DNA of 64,000 nt from Streptomyces sp. NBC_01476 (GCF_036227265.1 NZ_CP109446.1:372001-436000), one strand, 5' to 3'; numbered from the stretch's first letter, positions 30,801-39,436 are shown. A program made the numbers and translations. Notes: generated by a model not told the origin, from the sequence alone.

Positions 30801-33282
30801 TCCCCTTGCGGCCGACCTCGCTGCGCCCGGAGGCGACCGTCGCGTCCTTGACCACGGCGTCGTAGGCGGCGAGCGGGTCGGGCAGCTTCACGCCGTTGAG
30901 GTACGCCTCGGCCAGTGCGTTGTCCGCGCTGGTGCCGGTCATCAGGTCGGCGTAGCCCGGGGAGGACCAGCGGGCGATCCATCCGCCGTCGCGGTACTGC
31001 TGGACGAAGCCGTCCGCGATCTTGGCGGCGACGTCCGGGTAGAGCAGCGAATAGGCGGGCCACACGGTGCGGTAGGTGTCCCAGAAGCCGTTGTTGACGT
31101 AGAGCTGACCGTCGACGAGCTTCGCGCCGGTGCTGGTGGCGGTGGTGGTGCCGGTGGCCGGCGACACCGGGCTCGCGTACTGCCAGTGCGGCGCGGAGGC
31201 GGTGCCGGTGTTCTCCGACTGCGAGTTCGGGTAGAGGTTCAGCCGGTACAGGTTGGAGTAGAGCGTCACCTGCTGGGTCTGGGTGGCACCCGCCACCGAG
31301 ATCCGGCCGAGGCGGTTGTTCCACGCGGCCGTGGCGGCGGTGTGGATCTGGTCGAAGCTGCGCCCGGTGACTTCCAGGCCGAGGTTCTTGCCGGCCTGGT
31401 CGGTCGAGATGAACGACGTCGCTATGCGCAGCGTCACCTGGCGGTTCGAGGAGGTGTCGAAGGTCGCCGAGGTACCGGTGGAGGCCGTCGGCGCCCGGTC
31501 GAAGGTGCCGGAGACGAACATCCGGGTACGCCCCGCGGACAGACCGCTGCCGTTGTCGACCCAGCCGGTGAACGTACCGTCCGTACCGATGGTGAAGGTG
31601 CCGTTGAAGAAGACGAGGCTTCCGGTGGCCTGCCCGGAGGGGAAGGTGAACTGCATGACGCCGCCGTGGTCGGTCGGCGACATCCGCGCGACCAGGCCGT
31701 CCTGCAGGGTGACCTGGTAGAGGTCCGGCCGGGCGATCTCGTCGTCGTGGCTGAAGGCGAGTGCCCGGCTGCTCGGCGAACCGGTCAGCGATCCTCCGGC
31801 CGGCACCGGCATGACCGACATCTGGTCGCGGTCACCCATCCACGGGCTCGGCTCGTGCGAGATCGCGAGTCCCTGCAGCAGGGGCAGGTTCGCCGCGTTG
31901 TTCGCCTGCTGGTACTCGTACTCCCAGGAGTTGGACGAGGCGTCGGTGACCGGCGTGAAGAAGTTGAAGCCGTTCGGCACCGCCGAGATGGGCAGGTTGT
32001 TGCCGCGTGAGAAGGAGCCCGAGGCATTGGTCCCGCGGCGGGTGTCGACGTAGTTGGTCAGGCTGGAGGCGTCGATCGGCGTCGGCGTGCCCGTGACGGT
32101 GAGATCGTCGATCCAGCCCTGGAAACGGGTCGCCGCCTTGGCCTGCGGGTCGTCGTAGGCGAGCAGGACGCGGTCGATCGTCTTGCCCGCGGCGACCTTT
32201 CCGATCTCCGACTCGACCGCGTTCCACTGGTCGGCGTAGAGCACCTTCGACGCGCCCTGGCCGGCGGCCGTGAGCCGGTAGCCGTGCTGGTCGACCGGCG
32301 ACAGCCGGCTCAGGTAGGTCCCGTCGGTGAAGTGCAGGTCCACGGCGGCGTACGTCGACGGGTACTGGGCGTCACGGCCGGTGAACTCGGGGAAGATCTT
32401 GTACGACAGCCGGCTCTTGGGTCCCACCGGGATGTGGACGTCGAAGAGCTGGTTGGTGGCGGACGCCTCGCCGTCGGCCTGGGCGCCGCCCGAGTACCGC
32501 AGCGAGGCCACTCCGGTGAATCCGGCGCTCGGCTTCATGTTGTAGCCGCTGACCGGGCCGGACCCGGGGGTGGTGACCATCGGGGTGGCCGGGGGCTGGA
32601 CGTTGGTGCCGTCACTGATGTCCCAGTCGGCGAGCTGGATGATCGAGTCGCCGGAGTTCGCGGTGATGTTCAGCCGGTAGAACGCGTAGGCCGTCGTGTT
32701 GGTGAAACTGTACGTGTTGGTGGCGAACCGGCCGCTGAAGGTCACCCCCGTCTTCTTGTCCAGGTCCACCCAGCCGCTGCCGTCGTCGGAGCCCTGAAGG
32801 GTGAAGTCCTTCGGGTCACGCGTGGGTGAGTCGTTCGCGGAGGTCAGCGAGTACTTCACCACCGCGGCGGGCTTGGCCAGTTGGTAGGCCGCCCAGCCGG
32901 TCGAGCTGAACGTGAGCCACTTGGTGGACGGGTTTCCGTCCTTGAGGTTCACCGCGACCTCGCCGGGGGCGTTCTCGGCGCTCGCGGTCACCGCGGTGAC
33001 CTGGCCGAGCAGGCTGCCGGGCAGGCCCGAGGGGCTCGTTCCGCTCAGGTTCTTCTGCACCGGGTTGCCGTGCGCGTCGACCTCGACGGTGTTCACAGCC
33101 GGTTGCGGGTCGGCCGATTCGAAGGAGGAGCTGAAGCTGCCGGCCGCCGGTGCGGTGCCTTTCGCCGTCGCGGCGTGCGCCGCCGGCGGGACGGCGAGCG
33201 CCAGCACCGGCAGCATCAGTGCCGCGGCCGTGCTCACCCACCGTCTCAAGGACAAGAGGTGAGCATGGGGGTGATGTGACAC
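27862..33282 (-). CDS. secreted GH92 family glycosidase (alpha-mannosidase type), multi-domain
   Basis: 1806 residues, exported. A basic plus hydrophobic signal peptide (LLSLRRWVSTAAALMLPVLA, cleavage near AHA-AT) is followed by an F5/8-type carbohydrate-binding domain (about 95-226), the GH92 N-domain and catalytic domain (about 240-1140), a second F5/8-type domain (about 1150-1295), a PKD domain (about 1305-1400), a beta-rich domain (1400-1595), another PKD domain (1596-1695) and an Ig-like C-terminal domain ending TPKPGGGAA. GH92 hallmarks NGFWDTYRT (W734-T739) and GDEDNG (1038-1043) are intact. The family cleaves alpha-mannosides by an inverting, calcium-dependent mechanism. The GTG at 33280-33282 with AAAGG upstream is the start. 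No LPXTG anchor. Confidence 0.92.
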   Translation of the reverse strand: MSHHPHAHLLSLRRWVSTAAALMLPVLALAVPPAAHAATAKGTAPAAGSFSSSFESADPQPAVNTVEVDAHGNPVQKNLSGTSPSGLPGSLLGQVTAVTASAENAPGEVAVNLKDGNPSTKWLTFSSTGWAAYQLAKPAAVVKYSLTSANDSPTRDPKDFTLQGSDDGSGWVDLDKKTGVTFSGRFATNTYSFTNTTAYAFYRLNITANSGDSIIQLADWDISDGTNVQPPATPMVTTPGSGPVSGYNMKPSAGFTGVASLRYSGGAQADGEASATNQLFDVHIPVGPKSRLSYKIFPEFTGRDAQYPSTYAAVDLHFTDGTYLSRLSPVDQHGYRLTAAGQGASKVLYADQWNAVESEIGKVAAGKTIDRVLLAYDDPQAKAATRFQGWIDDLTVTGTPTPIDASSLTNYVDTRRGTNASGSFSRGNNLPISAVPNGFNFFTPVTDASSNSWEYEYQQANNAANLPLLQGLAISHEPSPWMGDRDQMSVMPVPAGGSLTGSPSSRALAFSHDDEIARPDLYQVTLQDGLVARMSPTDHGGVMQFTFPSGQATGSLVFFNGTFTIGTDGTFTGWVDNGSGLSAGRTRMFVSGTFDRAPTASTGTSATFDTSSNRQVTLRIATSFISTDQAGKNLGLEVTGRSFDQIHTAATAAWNNRLGRISVAGATQTQQVTLYSNLYRLNLYPNSQSENTGTASAPHWQYASPVSPATGTTTATSTGAKLVDGQLYVNNGFWDTYRTVWPAYSLLYPDVAAKIADGFVQQYRDGGWIARWSSPGYADLMTGTSADNALAEAYLNGVKLPDPLAAYDAVVKDATVASGRSEVGRKGIESSLFLGYTPTSTGESVSWALEGFISDYGIGNMGAALAKDPKTPKAERGRLKEESAYFLERARDYVNLFDTKTKFFEGRTASGDFLAGDPLDWGGVYTETDGWNYAFTAQQDGQGLANLYGGKKGLEQKLDQFFATPENADHPGGYGGTIHEMVEAQAVRMGQLGMSNQPSHHIPYMYDYAGAPAKTQALVREIMQRLYVGDEIGQGYPGDEDNGESSSWYILSSLGIYPLQVGSSNWAIGSPQFTKMTVHRSTGDIVVNAPANSTKNVYVQGVTVNGKTQRAVSIDSSVLAHGGTIDFRMGPNPSSWGTGSNDAPPSLTKGSAAPEPLQDTTGPGLGTATADGGQDAAKLFDDTSTTQVTFATGTPQITWVFRGGKQTPTTYTLTSGAAPGDPADWKLQGSNDGITWTTVDSRSGEVFPWRDQTRPFTIAKPGRFAQFRLAVTKTAGAAQTNLAEIELLAGGDVQLGGDTVSVSAAQNPVPATSGVAVSAPLATLTGGTASGYQATVNWGDGSPATTGVVSASSRGVYNVTGSHTYAKPGYYQASVQATDGTSQGSTTVGVDVSYAPASGLTAAFDTVCVGDDGVLAADCDSVGYGFSRTALAAAGVTPGKQQQVPGTALHFTIPATGAGAPDNATGNGSTIVLNLPDDAKSISFIGTGTEGNQSTTGTATFSDGSTASVPIQLSDWTLGGNANGTPAYGNVVVAKSAYRLAGTAKDSAQPFLFATTPYQIPEGKTLVSVTLPTQTGDPGSVGRIHVFAIADDGTAAPALTATAGKDQTATAGKALSADLGSVTGGVTDATGYHAQVQWGDGTVPEDVTVGASGSLSGQHTYQQPGTYTVHVTAWDTLSSITGTFTVTVAGEAAHPSITATVTSSGKGKSSVVVTGTGFTAGERVTVKLGTGPAAVVTVKASSGGAVRATVEVPRNTRPGRYSVTATGTSSRTPATATVQLGAHSSAPAYRTPVIPTSTPKPGGGAA

Positions 33283-33622
33283 AACAGAGCCTTTCGGTGG
33301 GAGAGTTGTCGCGGCCGTCGCCTGCCGCGAGGGGAAAGCCCGGCTGCCGCCCTCCGTCCGCCGCGGGCGGAGTGCACGTCGCCGGTGCGGCACTCGCTCC
33401 GGGTCCGCCGGTCCGTCCGCCCCGACATGATGGACGAAGGACGCGTCCGGGCGGCGGGCTCGCGCGGATCGGCGCGGGAAGGGTGCGGAAAAGTCCTCGG
33501 CCGTGGTCATCAGCAGGGACAAAGTTCTCGGGCCATACGGCAACTCCACAACTCCACGCACGACGAAGGGCTCGCACGGCGGCGCAGCCGGATGGAAATC
33601 GCCGCTAGCGTGGCTCGCGTAG

Positions 33623-33637
33623 ACAACGTTGTCAATA
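33623..33637 (-). promoter_or_regulatory. LacI-type palindrome overlapping a promoter of the GH92 gene
   Basis: GACAACGTTGTC is a perfect 12-bp palindrome at 33623-33634. Read leftward, TTGACA at 33637-33632 overlaps it as a -35 box, with a weak -10 about 17 bases on. The gene start is 340 bases away, implying a long leader. The sequence fits LacI-family operators for sugar catabolism. No LacI gene is in the window. Confidence 0.6.
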
Positions 33638-33659
33638 TCTGCGAACGGAGAATGTGCCG

Positions 33660-34738
33660 TTGTGCCGGGTGCGGTGTCGGTCCAGGTCCGCGACGCGGGG
33701 CGGACGAGGGGCCTGTGGGCTGGGAGTTGGTGACAGCGTGGTCTGTGGGGCGTCGCGTCCTGGCGGTCCCGGGGCCGCCCGGACGCGGGGAGGTTGCGGC
33801 GCGTGCCGCTCCGCGGCGGGGACCCACGTGCTTCACGGCTGGCCGCCGCGGGGTGCGGGGGCGCCGCTGCGCCGGAGGTGGGGGGCTGCGCCGGGCGAGT
33901 CCGGCAGGAGGCGCGAACGGCTGAGCGCGGCCGGCAACTCAGGCGGTGCCGGGCGGTGCGTTCGGGAGGCCGGGCTGATGGGCTGTCGTCTCGTCCTTGA
34001 GGTTGCCGGCCAGCGGGGGTCAGCAACTGTGGGTTGACTTCGTCAAGGCGGGTCGTCGGCGCGGCGTCCAGCCCAGTGGCCTGCCGCCCGCCCCATCTGC
34101 CTGGAGTCGACCAGCGCGTCACGCGGAGCCGAGGGGAGGACGACCGCGGCACGTACGTCGGTGAGACAACGCAAGCGGCGGTCGGCTGCGGCGAGTTCGA
34201 CCCGGAGCCTCGGCAGTTCACGGGCGGCGGCTGCAGGGCCTCCGGGGCGTAGTCCGGGCGGCGTTCCGCGTTGCGGATCGGTGCTGCGGTCTCCGCCAGG
34301 TGGGAGCTGGTCTGCGCGAACGGCGGCCGGTCCAGGGAGACGGCCTCCCTGCCTGCGGCCTGCCCGCGTACGAACCAGCGGCCCGGTGCGTCGCCGGTGG
34401 CGCCTTCCCCGCCGCGGCGAAGAGCAGGGGCGGCTCCCCCGTCCGCCTCGACCGCCCCGGCGCTGATCAACGCTTCGCAGCCCGCGTCCCGATCGCGGCG
34501 AGTCGGCCGACAACCCCGTGGTCGGACCCAGGACCCGCGGAGGCGGTAGGCGTCGGACGGGCACCGTCGGGGCGTGCGGGCTGCGCGGCTGGACTTCGCG
34601 GGCCGTCCCCGGTCGGGGCGGGCTCACGGCCGCGGGACGAAGACACCGTGCGTGTCCCCGGGCCCGGTCAACGCAGCGTACGTCCGCGGTGCCGGCTGCC
34701 CACCGGCCCGCTTCACCCGCATACCGCCGACGCGACCG
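33660..34738. other. 1.1-kb region without a supported gene
   Basis: No intact reading frame with a start, ribosome site and coding bias was found on either strand. Leftward between about 34470 and 34080 two adjoining frames look protein-like: one with VSLDRPPFAQTSSHLAETAA and PIRNAERRPDYAPEAL, then another with RELPRLRVELAAADRRL and LTDVRAAVVLPSAP. They would join through a frameshift, so this may be a decayed gene. I do not recognise its family. Confidence 0.4.
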
Positions 34739-35503
34739 TCACGCCGCGGTCATCCCACCGTCGATGGCCAGTGCGGCCCCGGTGATGAAGGTCGATTCGT
34801 CGCTGAGCAGGAACGCCACGAACGCCGCGATCTCCTCCGGGCGGGCGATCCGCCCGACCGGGTGCGCCGCTCCGGCGACACGGACCGCCTCTTCCGGCGG
34901 CAGACCCATGTTGTTGCGAAGGAGCGGGGTGTCGACACCGCCGGTGACGAGCGCGTTGATCCGTACACCCGAAGCCGCCGTATCGAGAGCGGCCGACCGG
35001 GTGAGACCGACGACACCGTGCTTCGCCGCGCTGTACGACGCCATCCCGGCGGCACCGGTCACCGCGAGGTTGGAGGCGTTGTTCACGATCGCACCGCCAC
35101 CGGAGGCCTGCAGCACCGGCACCTGGTACTTGAGACTGAAGAAGACGCTGCTGAGGTTGAGGGCCAGGTCGGCATCCCATGCCTTGCCGTCGATCCCGGT
35201 CAGCGGGCCCACAGCGGTGGCCGCGCCGACGTTGTTGAAGGCCCCGTCGAGGCGCCCGTACCGGTCCACCACCTGCTGGACAAGATCCGCGACCTCGGCT
35301 TCCACCGTCACATCGGTGCGCACGAAGACGGCGTCCGCCCCACCGGCCCGGAGGCCGGCGGCCAGCGCGTCACCTGCCTCCCTGCCGCGGGCCGCGAGGA
35401 CGACCTTCGCGCCCTCTGCCGCGACCCGCTCAGCGGCGGCGCGGCCCATACCGGACGTGGCACCGGTAATAAGGATGACCTTTTCGGCGAAACGTGCTGA
35501 CAT
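34739..35503 (-). CDS. SDR-family oxidoreductase
   Basis: 254 residues, a classical SDR. The cofactor loop TGATSGMG (13-20), NNVG in place of NNAG (90-93), Ser144, Tyr157 and Lys161 are all present. R39 after the second strand suggests NADP(H). The end GAALAIDGGMTAA is typical. The ATG at 35501-35503 has AGGAG upstream. It follows the quinone-oxidoreductase-like gene by 37 bases on the same strand, and the pair diverges from an HxlR regulator gene. A role in reduction of a reactive carbonyl or quinone is plausible; substrate unknown. Confidence 0.9.
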   Translation of the reverse strand: MSARFAEKVILITGATSGMGRAAAERVAAEGAKVVLAARGREAGDALAAGLRAGGADAVFVRTDVTVEAEVADLVQQVVDRYGRLDGAFNNVGAATAVGPLTGIDGKAWDADLALNLSSVFFSLKYQVPVLQASGGGAIVNNASNLAVTGAAGMASYSAAKHGVVGLTRSAALDTAASGVRINALVTGGVDTPLLRNNMGLPPEEAVRVAGAAHPVGRIARPEEIAAFVAFLLSDESTFITGAALAIDGGMTAA

Positions 35504-35520
35504 GACTGACTACTCCTGGA

Positions 35521-35555
35521 GTTATCGAAATGAAGGATTATCAGAAAGCGATAAC
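35521..35555 (-). repeat. inverted repeat spanning the gap between two oxidoreductase genes
   Basis: GTTATCG (35521-35527) and CGATAAC (35549-35555) form a 7-bp stem with a 21-base loop containing the stop codon of the upstream gene and lying before the ribosome site of the downstream one. It could be an attenuator or an operator half-site pair. Confidence 0.4.
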
Positions 35556-36500
35556 GAGCCGGCCGCGGACACCGCCGCCCGCCAACCGCCGGTGCGCATC
35601 ACCTGCCCCGGCCGGGGTAAAGGTCTCCGCGACCCGCGGGGCGAGGACGCCCGCCTCCGCGAGTTCCCGAATCTGATCCAGCTTGTCCGTTCGCCCGAAA
35701 TAGTCGGGGACGAAAGTCGTCACAACCGATATCCTGCCACTGTTTCCGTACGCATAGCCACCGGGCTCATCAGCGCCGCGGAAAAGGACGAATGTGCCGC
35801 CGTCACGGACTGCCGTGGACAGTCCCGGACCGCACAGCGCGACATCGGCGACCGCGTCCACACCGTCCGGATACCGGGCGCGGATACGCTCGGCGACACC
35901 GGTCCCCCGGGCGACGATCTCGTCCGCGCCGAAGCTGCGGACCAGTTCCTCGTCGGCGGGTGCGGCATCGGCGATCACGGTGAGTCCCTGGTGCTTGGCC
36001 AGTTGCACCAGGTGTCCGCCGAGCCCCCCGGCCGCTCCGACGACGCCGAAGACCGATCCTGCCGGGAGTGCCAGCAGGTCGAGCGTCCGCAGGGCGGTGA
36101 GGCCGTTCATCGGCAGGGTCGCGGTGCTCGTGTGGTCGCAGCCCTTCGGCGCACGGGCGACCCAGCTCGCCGGCAGCACCTTGTACTCGGCGTAACCGCC
36201 GGCGGCGGTCCCCATCGGCATGACCACAGCCATGGCCGAGTCGCCGATACGCAAATCGGTCTCGGTCCCGGGGCCGATCTCGTCGACCACGCCCGCGATG
36301 TCCATTCCGGGGACGTACGGGCCGGGAACGGCCGCGAGCATGCGCGCGTGCACTCCGGAGCGCAGCAGCGTGTCCGCGGGATTCACCGCGGCCGCGTGAA
36401 CGCGCACACGGATCTCGCCGGGTCCTGCGTGCGGATCCGGGAGATCGACAACCCGCAATACGTCCGGTCCGCCGAACTCGTACAGCCCAACCGCTCGCAC
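35541..36500 (-). CDS. NADP-dependent quinone-oxidoreductase-like MDR protein
   Basis: 319 residues of the zinc-free medium-chain reductase group. GLYEFGGPDVLRVVDLPDP begins the GroES-like domain, VPGMDIAGVVDEIGPGTE follows, and the cofactor domain has VVGAAGGLGGHLVQLAKHQG near residues 152-171 (AxxGxxG). No zinc-ligand cysteines are present. These enzymes reduce quinones or enones with NADPH. The GTG at 36498-36500 has AGGAG 7 bases upstream. It is divergent from an HxlR regulator gene across 180 bases, the usual arrangement for a regulator that senses electrophiles through cysteine. Confidence 0.9.
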   Translation of the reverse strand: MRAVGLYEFGGPDVLRVVDLPDPHAGPGEIRVRVHAAAVNPADTLLRSGVHARMLAAVPGPYVPGMDIAGVVDEIGPGTETDLRIGDSAMAVVMPMGTAAGGYAEYKVLPASWVARAPKGCDHTSTATLPMNGLTALRTLDLLALPAGSVFGVVGAAGGLGGHLVQLAKHQGLTVIADAAPADEELVRSFGADEIVARGTGVAERIRARYPDGVDAVADVALCGPGLSTAVRDGGTFVLFRGADEPGGYAYGNSGRISVVTTFVPDYFGRTDKLDQIRELAEAGVLAPRVAETFTPAGAGDAHRRLAGGGVRGRLVIAF

Positions 36501-36606
36501 GTCACAGCTCCTGGTAAGTCGCCCATGAATACCCGGGGCATATCCCGGCGTTTTCGAGTCTCCGGGAGCACGATCAAGGCGGCAAGAGGGAATTTTGAAG
36601 TGCGCA

Positions 36607-36624
36607 GGTATCTCTGCGGATACC
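36607..36624. promoter_or_regulatory. 6-6-6 inverted repeat, candidate HxlR operator
   Basis: GGTATC (36607-36612) and GATACC (36619-36624) form a perfect inverted repeat with a 6-base centre in the divergent region. TATACT at 36668-36673 lies just before the HxlR start and could be its -10. Confidence 0.5.
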
Positions 36625-36680
36625 GTCCGCCGTCAGGGACGGCGCGGAGCGCACCGGGTGTCGCTCGTATACTTACTGGC

Positions 36681-37067
36681 ATGGTGCACCCGATCACGGA
36701 ACCGGACGACACGGCTCGCGCTCTGTGCGAACAAGGCCAGGATCTCATCCGCAACGTGCTCGAACGGATCGGCGACAAATGGACCGTGGTGGTGATCTGC
36801 AAGCTCGCCGGCACCACGCGCGGGTTCAATGAACTGCGCCGCCTCAGCGGTCCGATCACTCAGCGGATGCTCAGCGCGACGCTGCGCAGGCTGGAGCGCG
36901 ACGGCCTCGTCACACGGACCGTGCGTGACACCAAGCCCCCTCGCGTCGACTACGCCCTCACGGCGCGCGGCCTCAGCCTCCTGGAAGTCGTCCGGTCCCT
37001 GGCCCGCTGGGCAGAGGAGAACGCCGGCGGCATCCTCGACTCCCGAACGGCTTTCGACGGCTCCTAG
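36681..37067 (+). CDS. HxlR-family transcriptional regulator
   Basis: 128 residues. The winged-helix core CEQGQDLIRNVLERIGDKWT, FNELRRLSGPITQRMLSATL and RRLERDGLVTRTV with PRVDYALTARGLSLLEVV is typical of HxlR. C17 near the N terminus is at the position where family members often sense electrophiles or oxidants by oxidation. The ATG at 36681 has no good ribosome site and the -10 TATACT lies only 8 bases before it, so the message may be leaderless. Target: the divergent oxidoreductase pair, inferred from position. Confidence 0.88.
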   Translation: MVHPITEPDDTARALCEQGQDLIRNVLERIGDKWTVVVICKLAGTTRGFNELRRLSGPITQRMLSATLRRLERDGLVTRTVRDTKPPRVDYALTARGLSLLEVVRSLARWAEENAGGILDSRTAFDGS

Positions 37068-37308
37068 CGGTGACCGCCCGACCGCGAGCCGGGCGTCCGG
37101 CTTCGCCAGGCCTTATGTGTTCTGCGCCTCGGAGGATCGCGCCTGACCTTGTCCCAAGGTGAGGGCTCGCCGCACAGGCACGCTCGGTCCTCCCGAACCA
37201 GACGACCGCACCGCGCGGGGGTGGTCGGTCCGCGTCCGCACCATGCCCGGCCGGTTTGTCGGCGTCGCGGAACCGCCGAACACGGTCGGCCGCACCGGGA
37301 GCGCTCAG

Positions 37309-37953
37309 CTAAGGCTGACGGCGTGCGAAGAGGACGGCACCGGGAAGGTTCTCGTCGGGGGCGATCAGCAGGTGGGCCTCCATGGTGAAGCCGGTGTCGC
37401 GCAGCCAGGCCGCCACCTGGTCGGGCCGGCGGCGGTGGACGTGGACGTTCATCGGGTGACCGCCGTAGCCCTGCGTCTTCAGCGTCGACCCGTCGCCGAC
37501 GTGAAAGCCGAGCAGCAATGGCCCGCCGGGACGCAACAGGCGCCGGAACTCGCCGAAGACCGTGGGGACCGCCTCGTCGGGGACGTGAACCAGCGACCAG
37601 AAGGCGAGCAGGCCTGCCAGTGAAGCGTCGGCGAGGTCGAGGTCCGTCATCGAGCCCGCCTCGAACCGCAGGCGGGGGTGGTCACGCCGGGCCACGTCGA
37701 TCATCGCGGATGAAAGGTCGATGCCGAAAGCGTCCACGCCCAGCTCCTGAAGGTGAGCGGTGACGTGTCCGGGACCGCAGCCCACATCCGCCACCGGCCC
37801 ACCGCCCGCGGCGTCCACCAATTCGGCGAACGCCGCCAGGGCCGCCCGGAGATACGGCTCCCCCGCCAGAGCCCCGCGCATGCGATCGGCATAGCTGACC
37901 GCGACCGTGTCGTAGGAGGTCCGGGTGTCCGCCAGCCAACGATCCGCGTTCAT
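37309..37953 (-). CDS. class I SAM-dependent methyltransferase
   Basis: 214 residues. Motif I VADVGCGPGHVTAHL (about 54-68), motif II region AFGIDLSSAMIDVARR, and post-motif LAFWSLVHVPDEAVPTVFGE and LLRPGGPLLLGFHVGD define a class I methyltransferase. The N terminus DTVAVSYADRM is the usual cap. Substrate unknown; small-molecule methylation is likely. The ATG at 37951-37953 was chosen. It stands alone between the HxlR gene and ThpR. Confidence 0.85.
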   Translation of the reverse strand: MNADRWLADTRTSYDTVAVSYADRMRGALAGEPYLRAALAAFAELVDAAGGGPVADVGCGPGHVTAHLQELGVDAFGIDLSSAMIDVARRDHPRLRFEAGSMTDLDLADASLAGLLAFWSLVHVPDEAVPTVFGEFRRLLRPGGPLLLGFHVGDGSTLKTQGYGGHPMNVHVHRRRPDQVAAWLRDTGFTMEAHLLIAPDENLPGAVLFARRQP

Positions 37954-38227
37954 GGCCCGCCACAGTAGTGCAGTGATCTGGATGGTCCCCCACCGGCGAA
38001 CGCGGCTTCCGGGGCTGCGACTTGCCCGCCACCGTCACGCTGAGCGGCGCGAACTCTGCCTGGCTGGTGGTGCATCGCATCTGCGTGGTCACGCGGTCGT
38101 CCCCGTGTCCCACCTGCCGGGTGCCGAAGCGCCCCTTCCACAACCGCGGGACCGTGCGCACTTCTGCCACGCTCCCCTGCGGTGTCCGGGCGGTCGCGTG
38201 CGGTGCCCGGGTGGTACGAAGGCCGGT

Positions 38228-38824
38228 GTGAATGATCAGATTCAGGCCGCGACCGTGCGTGTGTTCATCGCCCTCGCCCCGCCCGACGACGCGAAGGAGG
38301 AACTGGCCCGCGAGTTGCGCGCCGCCTGTGCGGCGTACCCGCATATGCGGTGGAACCGGGTGGAGGACTGGCACATCACGCTGGCGTTCCTCGGGGAGTT
38401 GCCGGTCGGTACGGTGCCGCTTCTGCGGCCGCCTCTCGCCGGCCTCGCGGCGGACCATCCACCGCTCCGGCTGGCTCTGCGCGGCAGCGGAAGCTTCGAC
38501 GACCGGGTGCTGTGGACCGGTGTCGACGGAGAACTCGACGCGTTGCACGTACTCGCCGCCGATGTGCGGACCGTCGTCAGGAACTGCGGTGTCGCCTTCG
38601 AGGACCGCCCCCTGCGCCCGCATCTGACATTGGCCCGTGCCCGCCGGGGGGATCAGTCCTCGGCGGGGGAAATCGCCGAGGGGCTGACCGGATTCACCGG
38701 CCGCCCATGGCCTGCCCGCCGTCTGCACCTGGTCGGCAGCAACGCCGGCCGCAGCCGCGGGCCGATCCACTACCGCGACATCGACGCGTGGGCCCTCGGC
38801 CACGGAGCCTCCACCGGATCGTGA
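38228..38824 (+). CDS. thpR: RNA 2',3'-cyclic phosphodiesterase (2H superfamily)
   Basis: 198 residues of the 2H phosphoesterase superfamily. The two catalytic motifs are H49-I-T51 in WHITLAFLGE and H132-L-T134 in RPHLTLARAR. The start RVFIALAPPDDAKEELAREL and the end WALGHGAS are typical of ThpR/LigT proteins, which hydrolyse 2',3'-cyclic phosphates on RNA ends. The GTG at 38228 is the chosen start; an ATG 4 bases later is in another frame. The 270 bases upstream hold no convincing gene. Confidence 0.88.
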   Translation: MNDQIQAATVRVFIALAPPDDAKEELARELRAACAAYPHMRWNRVEDWHITLAFLGELPVGTVPLLRPPLAGLAADHPPLRLALRGSGSFDDRVLWTGVDGELDALHVLAADVRTVVRNCGVAFEDRPLRPHLTLARARRGDQSSAGEIAEGLTGFTGRPWPARRLHLVGSNAGRSRGPIHYRDIDAWALGHGASTGS

Positions 38825-39007
38825 TCCGGCCACCGGTGTCCTGAGGACACACGATCAGAGGGCGGGGCGATCACAGGACTCACCGGTGCTGCCGGCCGCC
38901 CTGCGCACGGGTGCCGGCCGCGGGGTGGCGGAAGGACTTGCGGCCGCTGTGGCCAGACGCACGCCCACGCGGTAAGGAACTCCTCGGAGGCCCCGGCGAG
39001 GTGACGC

Positions 39008-39139
39008 GATGCTGACGCCGGCCAGCAGGGCCGCTTCTTCACGGCGCAGGCCCGGCACGCACCGGTTGCCGCCGTACGCAGGCAGCCCGGCCTGCTGCGG
39101 GGCGGTCTTGGCGCGGCGAGAGGCCAGGAATGTGCGGAT
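39008..39139 (-). pseudogene. XRE/MmyB-type regulator, N-terminal remnant
   Basis: Read leftward, the frame gives IRTFLASRRAKTAPQQAGLP and then VPGLRREEAALLAGVSI, the beginning of an MmyB-type regulator. The conserved YY-x-RLEQG that should follow is lost. A different frame just after it shows ASEEFLTAWACVWPQ, faintly like the C-terminal domain, so at least one frameshift and large deletions have occurred. An intact relative is at 14086-14925. Confidence 0.7.
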
Positions 39140-39337
39140 AGCCCACCCCGCGCTCGTGGTCGGCGACGGAAGCGGCGACGGCACCGCTTGGCTGGAGCCC
39201 GTGACCGACGAGCAGTACGCGAACGCCCTCAGCGAGAGCCGCCGACCGGCCGGCCGGCCCGCCCCTCTGCCGCGCCTCCGCGCGAGGGCGGGCGGCGGGC
39301 AGGCCCGTTTCGGCCGATGCCTGGCCTGTCAGGATTT

Positions 39338-39436
39338 CAAATACGTTTCAATTCCGGGCCGTTGCTCATTACGGCAGCACTCTTGACCTACCCCGGTGCG
39401 GCCCCTACCTTCATGCCACGCGGAGTTGAAACGATT
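39338..39436. promoter_or_regulatory. inverted pair of TTGAAACG motifs upstream of the GH78 gene
   Basis: CGTTTCAATTCC at 39344-39355 is mirrored by GAGTTGAAACG at about 39422-39432. Each is followed on its own strand by a T-rich stretch within 5 bases. The motif core resembles the half-site of LacI-family sugar operators. It lies 160-250 bases before the start of the rhamnosidase gene and could control its transcription. Confidence 0.4.

Noticed and set aside
29000..32300. Long reading frames on the plus strand opposite the GH92 gene
   Set aside because: They are antisense shadows caused by high GC and codon bias of the real gene. They show Arg/Gly/Asp/Val-rich random composition and no domains.
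37954..38227. Possible short plus-strand gene before thpR
   Set aside because: The frame at 38022-38231 has Cys/Arg-rich random-like composition and no ribosome site.
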